Of a DNA stretch of 64,000 nucleotides, positions 9,461 through 18,890 are shown one piece after another; the stretch's first letter is position 1, and the number at the start of each line of letters is the position of its first letter. Under the pieces are notes generated by a model, which saw only the letters and a list, made by a program, of their open reading frames with translations, searched no databases and was not told where the DNA came from. The position numbers and the translations under genes were made by a program. The stretch comes from Spisula solida (lineage: Eukaryota; Mollusca; Bivalvia; Venerida; Mactridae), in NCBI GenBank assembly GCA_947247005.1, contig OX365955.1, forward strand, positions 33,211,822-33,275,821. The letters are read 5' to 3'.

Positions 9461-9660
9461 CTAGGCCTCCTCGTCCGACCCCTCCTCGTTTAAACTTTCA
9501 GCAGTGAACTGGACCGTTTCTTTTCGGTCTGCTTCAGTGGACCCCCTCCTTGGACATGTATTAGCAAAATGCCCCGTTTCGTGACAAACGAAACACCTGT
9601 TTCTCATTGAGGGAGATGGGGACCTTGGCCTAGTTACATGTGAGGACAGTTTTTTACTGC
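9461..9660 (-). pseudogene. Gag nucleocapsid CCHC zinc knuckle
   Basis: The minus-strand frame contains CFVCHETGHFANTC, a perfect C-x2-C-x4-H-x4-C knuckle, at about 9554-9597, preceded by a basic S/P/R-rich stretch. This is the RNA-binding nucleocapsid part of Gag. It ends with TAG at about 9461 and overlaps the -1 frame of pol. It is out of frame with the capsid part upstream; an A run at about 9649-9656 lies at the likely shift. Confidence 0.88.
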
Positions 9661-9729
9661 TTCACACAACTCATTTAAAGTTTTGTCCACTTTGGACAAA
9701 TGTTCATCAATCCCCTTCACCTTGCCTTC

Positions 9730-10380
9730 TTAAGCCTCTACCCTGTTACTCATAGAGTGATTTACATTAGTATTGTTGGGCCTATGGTTGTTATTAACAT
9801 TGTTAACCCTACTTACTCTTGAACCATCTTCTGGTTCGTCTGACTCCGCAGATTGTACCATGCGGATTTCCCTGTTCCTAGATGGTCTGATTGACCTCTG
9901 GTTATGTGAATAGTAATTCAGTTTCTTAATGGCCTGATCAATTGACCTTGGACTGAGGTTGGACACAAACAAAGCGGCTTCCTTGTCCAAAACCCCATGG
10001 CAGAATCTGTGGACAATGAACGCTTCATCCACATGGTCTCCAACCTTGATAGCCAAAGATTCTATCCTTTAAACGTATTCCTCCAAACTCTCATTGGGTG
10101 ATTGCTTTGCACTCATCAACTTGACCATATAGGTCTCTGGCTCGTCTCGGCTATCAAATCGCTTCTCAAATTTTTCTATAAGTTCCCCGAAATCAATTCT
10201 GGGGTACCTCTCTAACAAAGTGGCATAGTACACGCTGGCAGTGCCCGACACGCAGAAACAGAGGTTATCAGTTCGCTCCCTACCTGTCCACCCCTGTTGA
10301 CGGGCGAACAAATTGAACTTAGTTATGAATGCAAACCAGTTTGACTTTCCGTCAAACAATATTGCCTTCGGAATGTTCAC
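9730..10380 (-). pseudogene. Gag capsid-like region with an in-frame stop
   Basis: The minus-strand frame shows the usual Ty3/gypsy Gag pattern: FDGKSNWFAFITKF near its start, then RYPRIDFGELIEKFEKRF and ESLEEYV, followed by TAA at 10069-10071. The same frame continues with RIESLAIKVGD and RFCHGVLD to a stop at 9730. A single nonsense codon thus splits the capsid. The segment starts without ATG at 10380 because the upstream part of Gag is in another frame, owing to a one-base deletion in a G run near 10490. It would form the virus-like particle shell. Confidence 0.85.
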
Positions 10381-10399
10381 CGCCCTTGGGTGTCTTTGC

Positions 10400-10830
10400 T
10401 CATAGACAGGGGATCTTCTCCTCTGCCTATGACCAATTGCCTCATAATTAACAGGGGATCTCCTCCTCTGTCGATTATTCCTCCCCCACGTACCTCATAC
10501 TCATCTACAGGGGATCTCCTCCTCTGTCGGTCGTTCCTCCCCCCGCGTACCTCATAGTCATCTACAGGGGATATCCTCCTCTGTCGGTCGCTCCTCCCCC
10601 CACGTACCTCATTGTCATCTACAGGGGATCTCCTCCTCTGTCGGTCGTTCCTCCCCCCACGTACCTCATAGTCATCTTCAGGGGATCTCCTCCTCTGTCG
10701 ATCGTTTCTTCCCCCGCGTACCTCATAGTCATCACCAGGGGATCTCCTCCTCTGTCTGTCGTTCTGTCCAAGGTGTTCCTCATCCTCATAAGCAGGGGAT
10801 CTTCTCCTCTGCCTATTGCGCCTTTTAGGA
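10400..10830 (-). repeat. 57-bp coding tandem repeat in Gag, each unit with a hairpin
   Basis: Eight copies of the core CAGGGGA-loop-TCCTCTG occur, mostly 57 bp apart. Loops are TCTTC at 10414-10418 and at about 10800, and mainly TCTCC elsewhere. The arms pair except at one position (G opposite T). The outer pair varies with compensation: ACAG/CTGT in some units and GCAG/CTGC in others. The units encode R-R-R-S-P with an acidic and Gly/Arg part. Confidence 0.85.
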
Positions 10831-10927
10831 ACCTCGTCCTCTAAAGGCTTCCTCCGTGTAAAGTGGGGTGGTAGGCTTAGTCTATCTGAGATGCTTTGAT
10901 CCCCTAACCTCAAAACCAGTGTTTCAG

Positions 10928-10942
10928 CTTCTTCGTCAGAAG
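10928..10942 (-). repeat. TCGTC-loop hairpin in Gag
   Basis: Arms CTTCT and AGAAG (5 bp) flank loop TCGTC. Confidence 0.5.
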
Positions 10943-11303
10943 ATATATGTCTGAATGATGGTCTATGGTTTAGTAATCGTTCCCTACTTTCTATCAGAGG
11001 GTCAATTCTCCTGATCATGTTAGTAACCCCAATATCATTGGTAGACTCTTGGTATGAAGGGGGAAGTACGTCATGCTCATTTCCTGTGGCCCCAATTTCC
11101 GGCCCACAGGTAATTGTGCTCATGGTAGCACTATTAAGCCTTAGGATTGTTTCACAATCCCTCATAACAAGGGTGCGTTCCGTCCGTAGTTCTATAATTT
11201 TAGTAGCTGTAACATGCCCCACCCCAGGAATCCCCAATAATTCATCATATTCTAAGTCATTAATGTTAAACAATTTATCCATTATGCAACTATTCCAGAA
11301 CAA

Positions 11304-11760
11304 TACAATTACACAAATTAAGTAACCCTCCTAAACAGACAAAGAGAATTCACTCAATTTGCAATATAAGTTATTACACGGCAAATAATTCTATAAAATA
11401 TCAATATAATATAGGACATATACTCCAAGGGACAAGTCTATATCTGCCTGGTTAAAACACCAAACTCTAATGAGCCAATCTAACAGCAAGCTTCCTCAAC
11501 TTGAATATCCAATGGTGGCAATGTCAATGCTCAATTTAATATATAAGCTTCTTCAGCTAAGTGCCAAGTATCTGCTGTACCTGGATTCTTTAATCCGCAC
11601 AACAAGCTTCTTCAACTTGAATTTTTATAATATTTATCATCAATATCAGCATTTAATGGATTTCTTCAATCCAAACAATTCTCACCTTCTAACTTCTGAT
11701 AATAGTCTTATTTACCAATCCACACCACAAATCCACAAAGTCACAAAATAAATCTTCAAT
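11304..11760 (-). other. 5' leader of the retroelement with a cluster of TCYTC-loop hairpins
   Basis: No coding frame is supported upstream of the Gag ATG. Hairpins lie at 11487-11503 and 11603-11619 (arms CAAGCT/AACTTG with one mismatch; loops TCCTC and TCTTC), 11546-11558 (AGCT/AGCT, TCTTC) and 11657-11673 (TGGATT/AATCCA, TCTTC). The two CAAGCT copies sit in near-identical context, so some are local duplicates. Confidence 0.65.
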
Positions 11761-13477
11761 GATCCACAATTGATCCACAAAACAGTCACAAACTGACACA
11801 GTTGAGAAATAAATCTAAATGAGGAAAGTACATGGAAGATGAGATATTAATGTACATATAACCAAAACTTCACAATTGGCAATGTGGAAACTCTTTGCAG
11901 ATAGGCTGAGTAATATAATTAATTTATAATACCCCACCCATAAGCAATAAACAGTGAATTAAGTACCACCTGGTCAAATTATCATGGGACTTCAATGTGG
12001 AAGTAAATATTTGCCAAAAAGGTATTACAAATTATAGTATTACAGATAGCAAGGCAATACAAATAAATATTACCCACCCGCTGTACGTAAACAAACGTGA
12101 AAATTGGTATCACGTGACAAATCTGTCAAGTGGATAATTAACCTAATAGACTGCTCAAAGTGATACTTTGTGGTTTATTGGGACTTCTTATTGTTGTTAG
12201 CCACAAAACATGAAAAGGATATCACAAATATAATTTTCAAAACACGCTAAATAGCGTAAATTTAGAATGTGACTTTACGGTCACGTGACGGTCACGTGGT
12301 TAAGTATAAGTTTTCAAACTGCTAAATTCGCCGCTAATATTGGATAATTAGGTATGGCAAACCAAATAAATATCTTGAAGGTGTCCTAACAATTCAACAA
12401 ATGCAGTAAACTTGCTTTAATTAAGCTTTTCACTACACGTGGATCCGGTGTTTATGCCGCACCAGAAGTTTCCACAATTCCGTGAAAACTGAACTAAGTA
12501 ATTCTTCAGAAACAACAAAATATGCACCAGGAGTCCAAATACACTTCCTCCCAACCAAATAATTGATAGGGCAAAAGAAAATTTAGAAATAGCGAGGCTA
12601 TTTAAGTCAAAAACAAAAAATAAACAAACCACGTGCACCTGCTTCAAAAAAAATGAAACCTACACGCAAAACTGCTGTGAATTTGTTTAAATTAAACAAA
12701 TATTCGCACAGATTCGAAATAAGTCGCAGTGCCAATGTTGTGCTTTTTACTTATTCAATACCAACTATATGAGACTAAACGGACTTACCAAAGCTGGAGG
12801 TTACTCTACAGTTTGACGTACGTCTTCTATCTCTGAGTTCGGCTTGAATACTGGGGCCGATGCTTCCCATCACGGGCCGACTTCCGGTTTTCTATCTGTG
12901 ACGGACTTCCGGTCAGAACATAGGAACATGTTCTCCATACTGGACCAACAATCACAACAAAAGCGATGCAAATCTCGGAAACAAACATTGAGAAAACGAA
13001 AGTAGAAATATTTCTGTTGCACCATTTCGTCGAGAATAGACTCAATAGTGCAAACCAGCCTATGTTGATGTTCATCACGATGCTTCTCAACTTCATTGAG
13101 GTAAAACTTGCTAAAACATTGTGTTCTTGATCAAAACATTATATTCTTGTATAAATTGTGCAATTGTCATAGAGTATAAATATACAATGCATTTGATTAT
13201 CTATATATAAATATAACATGCTTTAAAATGTCAATAAGCAAATAAATTAAACTAAAATATATACCAATACAACCTTACATTATAAACTTTAAATAAACTT
13301 ACTAATTAATACTAAATAAATAAATAGGAATATAAATTATAATAAAATATCAATATCACATGTTATACAAATCCACTTTTCCCTATATAAAACCTATATC
13401 TAGTCCTATATAACGTGCTTGACCATATACACTTTTATATGAATCTAACCTATAAACCGATGTGGCTATCTAAATTG
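11761..13477. promoter_or_regulatory. AT-rich flank with five CACGTG E-boxes
   Basis: No gene is recognised. CACGTG occurs at 12111-12116, 12282-12287, 12293-12298, 12436-12441 and 12630-12635, two of them within a GGTCACGTG direct repeat. This could be the retroelement's LTR promoter or an unrelated regulatory tract; no LTR ends were found to decide. Confidence 0.4.
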
Positions 13478-13588
13478 AATGCTTCGGTGCATTCTCATAT
13501 TGGTACCTCGTCCTACGGACGTACCTTCACCCTTGTTACCCTGATAAAACAACATGATTGGATATTCCCAACATGATTGAAAAATGGC

Positions 13589-14818
13589 CGACATGAAAAA
13601 TGTGATAAGTGCATTGTTTTTGCAATATTTTCCATATAAACTATCCAGATTGTTTATTTCAATATTCCATAATCAACATATGAAGAAAATGTACTATTTG
13701 CACTAAACAATTTGCATATAGGTAATATTTTTCACTATGTAAAGCCTGAAAGAATGTGTGGATTTTGCATTTGAGAATGAGTTTTGTACTTAAAAACGTT
13801 GTAAAACTCATTTATTGGACTCTATGTAATGAATATTATTTGGGAAGTATCGGCAGTTGTATAAACTATGATTTGGACGTTTTAATTTTTCAAAATCTTA
13901 GATAAATTAATGCTCACCAACAATAATTCAAACATGTGTAGTATTTTTTGGATACTGACCGACGTGATTGTTAAATTTATTAGGATACTGGCCAACATGA
14001 TTGTGGATAAAAACCAACATTACAAATTGAAATATTGCCAATGGGATTCTCAAGGTACAAATAATTGTACATTAAAGAAGTGTGCTCATGAATTGTGGTA
14101 GCAGGTTTATGAGCATACCCGATGTAAGGCATTTCACACCCAGTCTATAGCACATGCTTTTAGGACATTTAATAATCAAAGCACTAAGAGTGCTGATGGG
14201 AGGCGATCTGGTTGCTGCTACTAAAGCTTAAACGACTTTACACGTTTAATGTTCGTTTTCTTACTGCCGATCTTGTCTTGAATGTCAAAATAGGCATATG
14301 TGACTATATAGGCATCTAAGGTATCTAAATAATTGTAAAAAGGGGCATATTGATGTATATGTAATAGGTGTATTGAATGCGTATATCAAAAGTGGCTTTA
14401 AAATAATACTGCGCGCCTTTTTATCAGATTCTACAGTACCGTCTTGTAATCACTTCCATCACAGCGTTAGACATCTCTAGAAAGCGGCTAGTATAGCCGC
14501 ACCGTATGATTGCATAACATAACGATATACGATTAATTGATAAAACCATCACGTGACCCTGGTCTGAAGTTTCTAAAATAGCTATACGGCTGGGACATTT
14601 GATGAACACTTCATTTTCATATTACGAAACAAGTTCGATATCTCCCCGGCTGAGTGATTATCTGCAAAAATATCGATTCAATGAACAGTTTCACAATAAT
14701 TATTGGGAATGTTGACAGTTTCTGGAACTACTTGAATGCGGATTCACATAGCAGCCTAAAGGCGGTCCAGGTTGCATTAAGAAATGGGCAATGGTAGTAT
14801 AGAGAGGCTTACGCCTAC
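13589..14818. other. left interior of the TIR transposon
   Basis: AT-rich sequence without a supported coding frame. It contains subterminal AACATGATTG-type motifs up to about 14015. Confidence 0.5.
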
Positions 14819-15859
14819 CAAAAATGGGTACAAATGTTCACCACATCAAGACGATGTGTCATGCACAAAACCCAGGTCCCTAGCTTAAAGGTCAAGGTCA
14901 CACTTAGAGGTCAAAGGTTAAAAAGCTCAAATATGCATGTGATTCGTGTCCGCTCTGTAATTTTGTCATCTCCTATTGGATATTTTATAATATTTGGTAC
15001 AAATGTTCACCACATCAAGGTGGTGTGCCATGTGCAAGACCCAGGTCCCTAACTTAAAGGGCAAAGTCACACTTAGAGATCAAAAGTTAAAACTCTCAAA
15101 TAGGCATGTGATTCATGTCCGCTCTGTAACTATGTCATTTCTTATTGGATATTTATAACACTTGGTACAAATGTTCACCACATCGAGACGGCGTGTTATG
15201 CGCAAGACCTAGGTCCCTTGCTCAAAGGTAAAGGTCACACTTAAAGATCGAAGGTAAAAAGGCTCAAATAGGCATGTGATTCATGTCAGCTCTGTAACTA
15301 TGTCATTTCTTATTTTATATTAATATTACTTGCCACAAATGTTCACATCATCAAGACGAGGTGTCATGCGCAAGACCCAGGTCCCTAACTCAAAGGTCAA
15401 GGTCACACTTAGAGATCAAAAGTTAAAATTCTCAAATAGGCATGTGATTCATGTCAGATCTGTAACTATGTCATTTCTTATTTGATATTTATATTACTTG
15501 CCACAAATGTTCACATCATCAAGACGAGGTGACATGCGCAAAACCCAGGTTCCTAACGCAAAGGTCAAGGTCATACTTAGAGATTAAAAGTTAAAAGGCA
15601 CCAGTATACGCTTCTGGTCTGCTTTGTTTTTTTTTTGTTATTTCGTTCTGGACTTTAAAATTACTTGGTTACATTCGCATTTACACCCTGACTCAAATGT
15701 AAAGGTCACACTTACAGACCCAGCTCTTGTCTGCTGTTCAATGTCACATGTAAGCAATTACAAACTTGTTTCAAGTTATTCCATTTGCATAGCTTTATAC
15801 TTAGATGTCTGATGACAGCTTTTAGCGGGGGCATCCGTGTCCTGTGGAAATATTTCTAG
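14819..15859 (+). mobile_element. Helentron/Pearl-like fragment with five 168-bp tandem units
   Basis: Units start near 14827, 14996, 15164, 15332 and 15500 (period 168-169 bp). Each contains ACAAATGTTCACNNCATC and AAGGTCAAGGTCACACTTA. The right end reads GCGGGGGCATCCGTGTCC, a decayed hairpin, then CTAG at 15856-15859 followed by T, as expected for a Helitron-type 3' end. The left terminus is missing. The same family is complete at 32862-34067. Confidence 0.75.
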
Positions 15860-16062
15860 TTAAATACTTGTTTCTGCTATATGTTGGTAAAATTCATAAT
15901 AAGTCAAGACAGGTAAATTTAACACATGTATCTAAATGTGCAAAATTCACCGGGAATAGGAACAGTGAATTATTGGGACCAATGCTGTGAGCATGTCTTG
16001 AATGGTGCCAAATTGTATTTCTAATTTAAAAAAGGGGACATAATTTCAATATATACTTAGTA

Positions 16063-16933
16063 CATCTAGAAACGCAACGGTTTTATCCCCATTTTTTCTT
16101 ACTTGCATTATACATGTATATTTGAATTTTGTGTAGTAATGTTGTATAATCTTGTAGAAACTTGGCCATCATCCAACTTTTATCGATCGTGTTACGTAAA
16201 TCCCATGCACCGATATAATCACAAAAAGCATGATTTCCACGTGCACCAATTACGCATGATAAACCTTGGTATAAATTGAATCGAACTTTTTGTAAAGTTT
16301 GCTAATAAAAAGAAAATCACAAAAGAAATGGCATATGTTCAGGAATAAAAATGCTATGATTGTCCGAATATGAGCAAAATCAGGCCATCCGGATGCTTAT
16401 GGCAGAGATGTTTAACAGGAGTTTGCACGACGGTTAAATTGTCATACACCGAACATTTCTCATCTAGAGACACACTACCAACACACTGGCACTATTTGCG
16501 ACAGCCTAAGTTCAGGTCATGCATGCGTAACAAGCCTCCCAAAGGATGAATAAGACAGCGGAAACAGCTCCAGATCAGGCTCACAACTGCTGCCGACAGT
16601 GTTCAACAACTTGTTGCTTATCATGAATAAGTAATCAATCAATATTTGATCAATACTTTACATATTGACATAAAACAACGATTCCGAAAAAATAGCTAAT
16701 TTATAAAAAAAATCGTTATTTTTCGGTCGCACTATATTTATGTTCCGTTATTTTTCGGCCGCACTATACACCAAAACACTGCTCTGCACCTAAATGTAGC
16801 TCTATGTGATAAAATGTTACAGATGTATTGATATTGGAATAAAACAGCATCAAGTAAAATTAATGTAGTTTGATTGTCCATCATCAGATTGAACAAATAT
16901 TGACAGTAGAACCCAGTGTTGCGTTTCTAGATG
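16063..16933. mobile_element. MITE, mariner-like (TA duplication)
   Basis: The termini are inverted copies of CATCTAGAAACGCAAC, flanked by TA at 16061-16062 and 16934-16935. No transposase frame is seen. Inside, GTTATTTTTCGG(T/C)CGCACTATA is present twice (about 16710-16770). It is nested inside the 13528-17856 transposon. Confidence 0.75.
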
Positions 16934-17593
16934 TACTCAGTGTATATTTAATAGAGTTGCCTATTCATGTGGAGGTCATGACGTCATGATGGTGATAAAG
17001 TATGCAAAGTATCAAAGATACATGTCTTAGAGGTTAAAATTGTGTACATAAACTGTAAACTTTTGTATTTCTAAGTACATTAGTCCAAATTGGGCATAAC
17101 ATTCAACAACATGCTTGATAGAGTGCAGATGTTGTGGTCAAGACGGTTGACAAGTATGCAAAGTATCACAGCAATATGAACATGCACTTAGATATTATAG
17201 GTTAATACCTTGAACGTAAACTTACAAATTTGCACGAAGTTGAAAAAAGGGACATATTTTCCGATAAATACTTCATAGAGTTATCTACTCCTACGTACGT
17301 GTTGGGGTCATCTCATTATTCTTCCAATAGTGAAGCTACATACTAAATTCGCACTGCAGTGCATCAAAGAACATTCAATGTTGGTCAGTATCCACTTTAA
17401 AAGATAAATCATGTTGATCTTTATCCTCAATCATGTTGGTTTTTATCCATTTTTCACACATGGGTTACTTTAAATAGTTATCACGTAGAAACGGCAAATG
17501 TAAATAACTTACTCTAAACTAAGTCTGATAGTGAAATGAATGAGCTGTATAAACAAAAGATCTTAACCCAAAATAAACAACAATATATATGTT

Positions 17594-17800
17594 TTATAGA
17601 CTGTCAAATAAATCCAACACAGATTTTTCTAACTTTTTATCGTATTGTGTATCACATTCACAAACATACGGATAAATAGTTTTAGTTTCATTGAAGGAAT
17701 GTACAAGTTTATCTTCATACAGCATCAGAAGGTGGTTAAACCCGTAGATTTTGAAGAATTGGCCGAAAATGCGATGAATATGTAAACATACATCCGCCAT
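17594..17800 (-). CDS. hypothetical 68-residue ORF starting at the edge of the right TIR
   Basis: ATG at 17800 lies within the right terminal inverted repeat (its ATGGC is part of the TIR), and the frame runs inward to a stop at 17594. The composition is protein-like, with several Cys, His and acidic residues (VCECDTQYDKKLEKSV). I recognise no domain. It might be the first exon of a lost transposase gene, or chance. Confidence 0.3.
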   Translation of the reverse strand: MADVCLHIHRIFGQFFKIYGFNHLLMLYEDKLVHSFNETKTIYPYVCECDTQYDKKLEKSVLDLFDSL

Positions 17801-17856
17801 TTTTCAATCATGTTGGGAATATCCAATCATGTTGTTTTATCAGGGTAACAAGGGTG

Positions 17857-18237
17857 CTTTGTTGTAAACTACATTCGGTTTATTAAACCACCATCTATAT
17901 ATATTAAATAATTAATGTCTTTGACATAATTGTTTCAGGTTAGTTACATATTTTAGTAACATTTATTGTCCTAAATGCATTATTGTATTTCATAACTATT
18001 TCATGTGTTAAATTGACTTTATATATTTTGTTATTTTGTGTAAGCCACGTGTAACAGTGGCCTTCGTTTGATTATATACGAAGTGCATTTATGTATTGTC
18101 TGTAAATGGAGTGCTTCTTGGCATTCTCATATTGGTACCTCGTCCTACGGACGTACCTTTGTTGTAAACTACATTCGGTTTATTAAACCACCATCTATAT
18201 ATATTAAATAATTAATGTCTTTGACATAATTGTTTCA
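17857..18237 (+). repeat. 300-bp tandem duplication, one copy split by the TIR transposon
   Basis: Bases 17857-17937 match 18157-18237 at an offset of exactly 300. The upstream part of the unit (13478-13527) matches 18108-18159. The transposon therefore inserted into the first of two tandem copies. Confidence 0.85.
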
Positions 18238-18761
18238 GTATTTGTATGCATCCAACAACTCCAGAAGGCATGAACCTACATAAATCATTTGTTGTACATG
18301 GCTGTACCAAGTGGTGACCTGATCCGCTGAGTGAACCCGTGACACAATCTTCCGCCAGGTGAGCGTTATAGGCTCCATTTTACATCTTGTTATTGTTAGC
18401 TCGACTGTACTTGGTGATTTTCAATTCAGAACTTTTCTGATTTAGAATGGTTATTTTTGAGATCTTTGTGTATGCATAGTGTTATTTTAACTAGATCAAA
18501 TGGATATTTTGGTTTAAGAAGCCCAGGGGAAGTCTAACTTGTTTTTTGTGTGTAATAGATGTAGGCCTACAAGGGATAGCCCATGTGTCTGTGAAAGAAC
18601 TGGACTCCAGGTACCGAAATAGCTTTGTAGTAGCTGCAGGTCTATTGTTTAGCTTGCTTGACTTGTAACCGGGAAAGCCGGGGTCAAGGTCCAGGCCTTT
18701 TTTCCGCTGAATTGTGTAGAGGCTCGGGCCCTTTTGTTGTGCGAAAAACCTCAAAATTAGA

Positions 18762-18890
18762 GTGGCACGGTGGTCGATTGGATAACGCACTTGACTACTG
18801 ATCGAGAGGTCTCGGGTTCGAATCTCGGCCGGACCACTTGGTCATTTATGAAACGCTTTTCAGTGTTTCCCACCCAACTAGAGATAAAAT
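18762..18890 (+). mobile_element. tRNA-derived SINE
   Basis: An A-box-like TGGTCGATTGG at 18771-18781 and a B-box GGTTCGAATCT at 18815-18825 form a tRNA-like pol III promoter. It is followed by a body ending near CCCACCCAACTAGAGAT, which recurs in the copies at 43087 and 48186. It does not fold as an intact tRNA. Confidence 0.7.

Larger units (their letters stand above)
7641..9470 (-). pseudogene. Retropepsin-like protease and N-terminal reverse transcriptase
   Basis: On the minus strand the frame opens before the VPSADEGK tandem repeats and reaches the aspartic protease motif LDTAAEVTVI. Here DTA stands where DTG or DSG is usual. It then enters RT (KKNGSLR, then LDFRKLND, FSKLDANSAYWQV with the first catalytic Asp, and FGLCNAPATFSRV). 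A TGA at 7950-7952 interrupts the same frame between KKNGSLR and LDFRKLND. The frame is lost again at the G run near 7680. Relative to the Gag zinc-knuckle frame it is shifted by -1 with an overlap at about 9461-9530, the arrangement expected for -1 ribosomal frameshifting. I could not point to a canonical slippery heptamer. Confidence 0.88.
10377..11282 (-). pseudogene. Gag N-terminus: helix-hairpin-helix, PPxY and Arg/Ser-rich repeats
   Basis: ATG at 11282 (minus strand). Residues 6-33 form a helix-hairpin-helix of the ComEA type (GIPGVGHVTATKIIELR), a non-specific DNA-binding fold. Residues 74-77 are PPSY, a PPxY motif of the kind retroviral Gags use to recruit NEDD4-family ligases; that function is inferred. 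From about residue 155 onward a 19-residue unit (QRRRSPVDDYEVRGGRNDR-like) is repeated. One G is missing from a G6 run near 10490 in the last unit, so the frame leaves the pattern and ends at 10377. The capsid region carries on in another frame. Confidence 0.8.
1..11760 (-). mobile_element. Ty3/gypsy-type LTR retroelement with PHD finger and 3' TatD ORF (decayed, LINE-interrupted)
   Basis: Read on the minus strand, one continuous series of domains runs from Gag (start codon at 11282) through CCHC knuckle, retropepsin, reverse transcriptase, RNase H, zinc-binding and core integrase, then a PHD finger and a TatD nuclease domain ending at 273. The order RT-RNaseH-integrase is that of Ty3/gypsy (Metaviridae-like) elements. 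In-frame stops at 639-641, 7950-7952 and 10069-10071, plus one-base frameshifts near 6240, 7680 and 10490, show that this copy is not intact. Neither LTR nor a primer-binding site could be identified. The 3' LTR may lie before base 1, and the upper limit is set by hairpins shared with the body. The outer limits are therefore approximate. Confidence 0.85.
13528..17856. mobile_element. DNA transposon with 61-bp perfect terminal inverted repeats (no transposase seen)
   Basis: Bases 13528-13588 are the exact reverse complement of 17796-17856. The termini read CACCCTTGTTAC inward. CTT flanks both ends (13525-13527 and 17857-17859) as a 3-bp target duplication. The undisturbed site GTACCTTTGTTG is kept in the tandem duplicate at about 18153-18164. 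The motif AACATGATTG and variants recur near both ends (about 13545-14015 and 17410-17850), as subterminal repeats do. A CAC start and 3-bp duplication suggest the CMC (CACTA/Chapaev) group, but no transposase domain is visible, so this is tentative. Other repeats are nested in it. Confidence 0.85.

Noticed and set aside
12450..12475. Primer-binding site (TGGTGCGGC on the minus strand)
   Set aside because: It starts like a tRNA 3' complement, but no adjacent LTR end is seen and I cannot match it to a particular tRNA.
12417..13096. Two minus-strand frames of 76 and 89 codons with hydrophobic stretches
   Set aside because: No recognisable domain or conserved pattern. AT-rich sequence yields such frames by chance.
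1..13130. LTR pair of the retroelement
   Set aside because: I compared both flanks for shared sequence and TG...CA ends. Only the hairpin type is shared, not a direct repeat, so no LTR is called.
18762..18835. Candidate tRNA gene
   Set aside because: It continues into a body shared with other SINE copies, and no complete cloverleaf is apparent.
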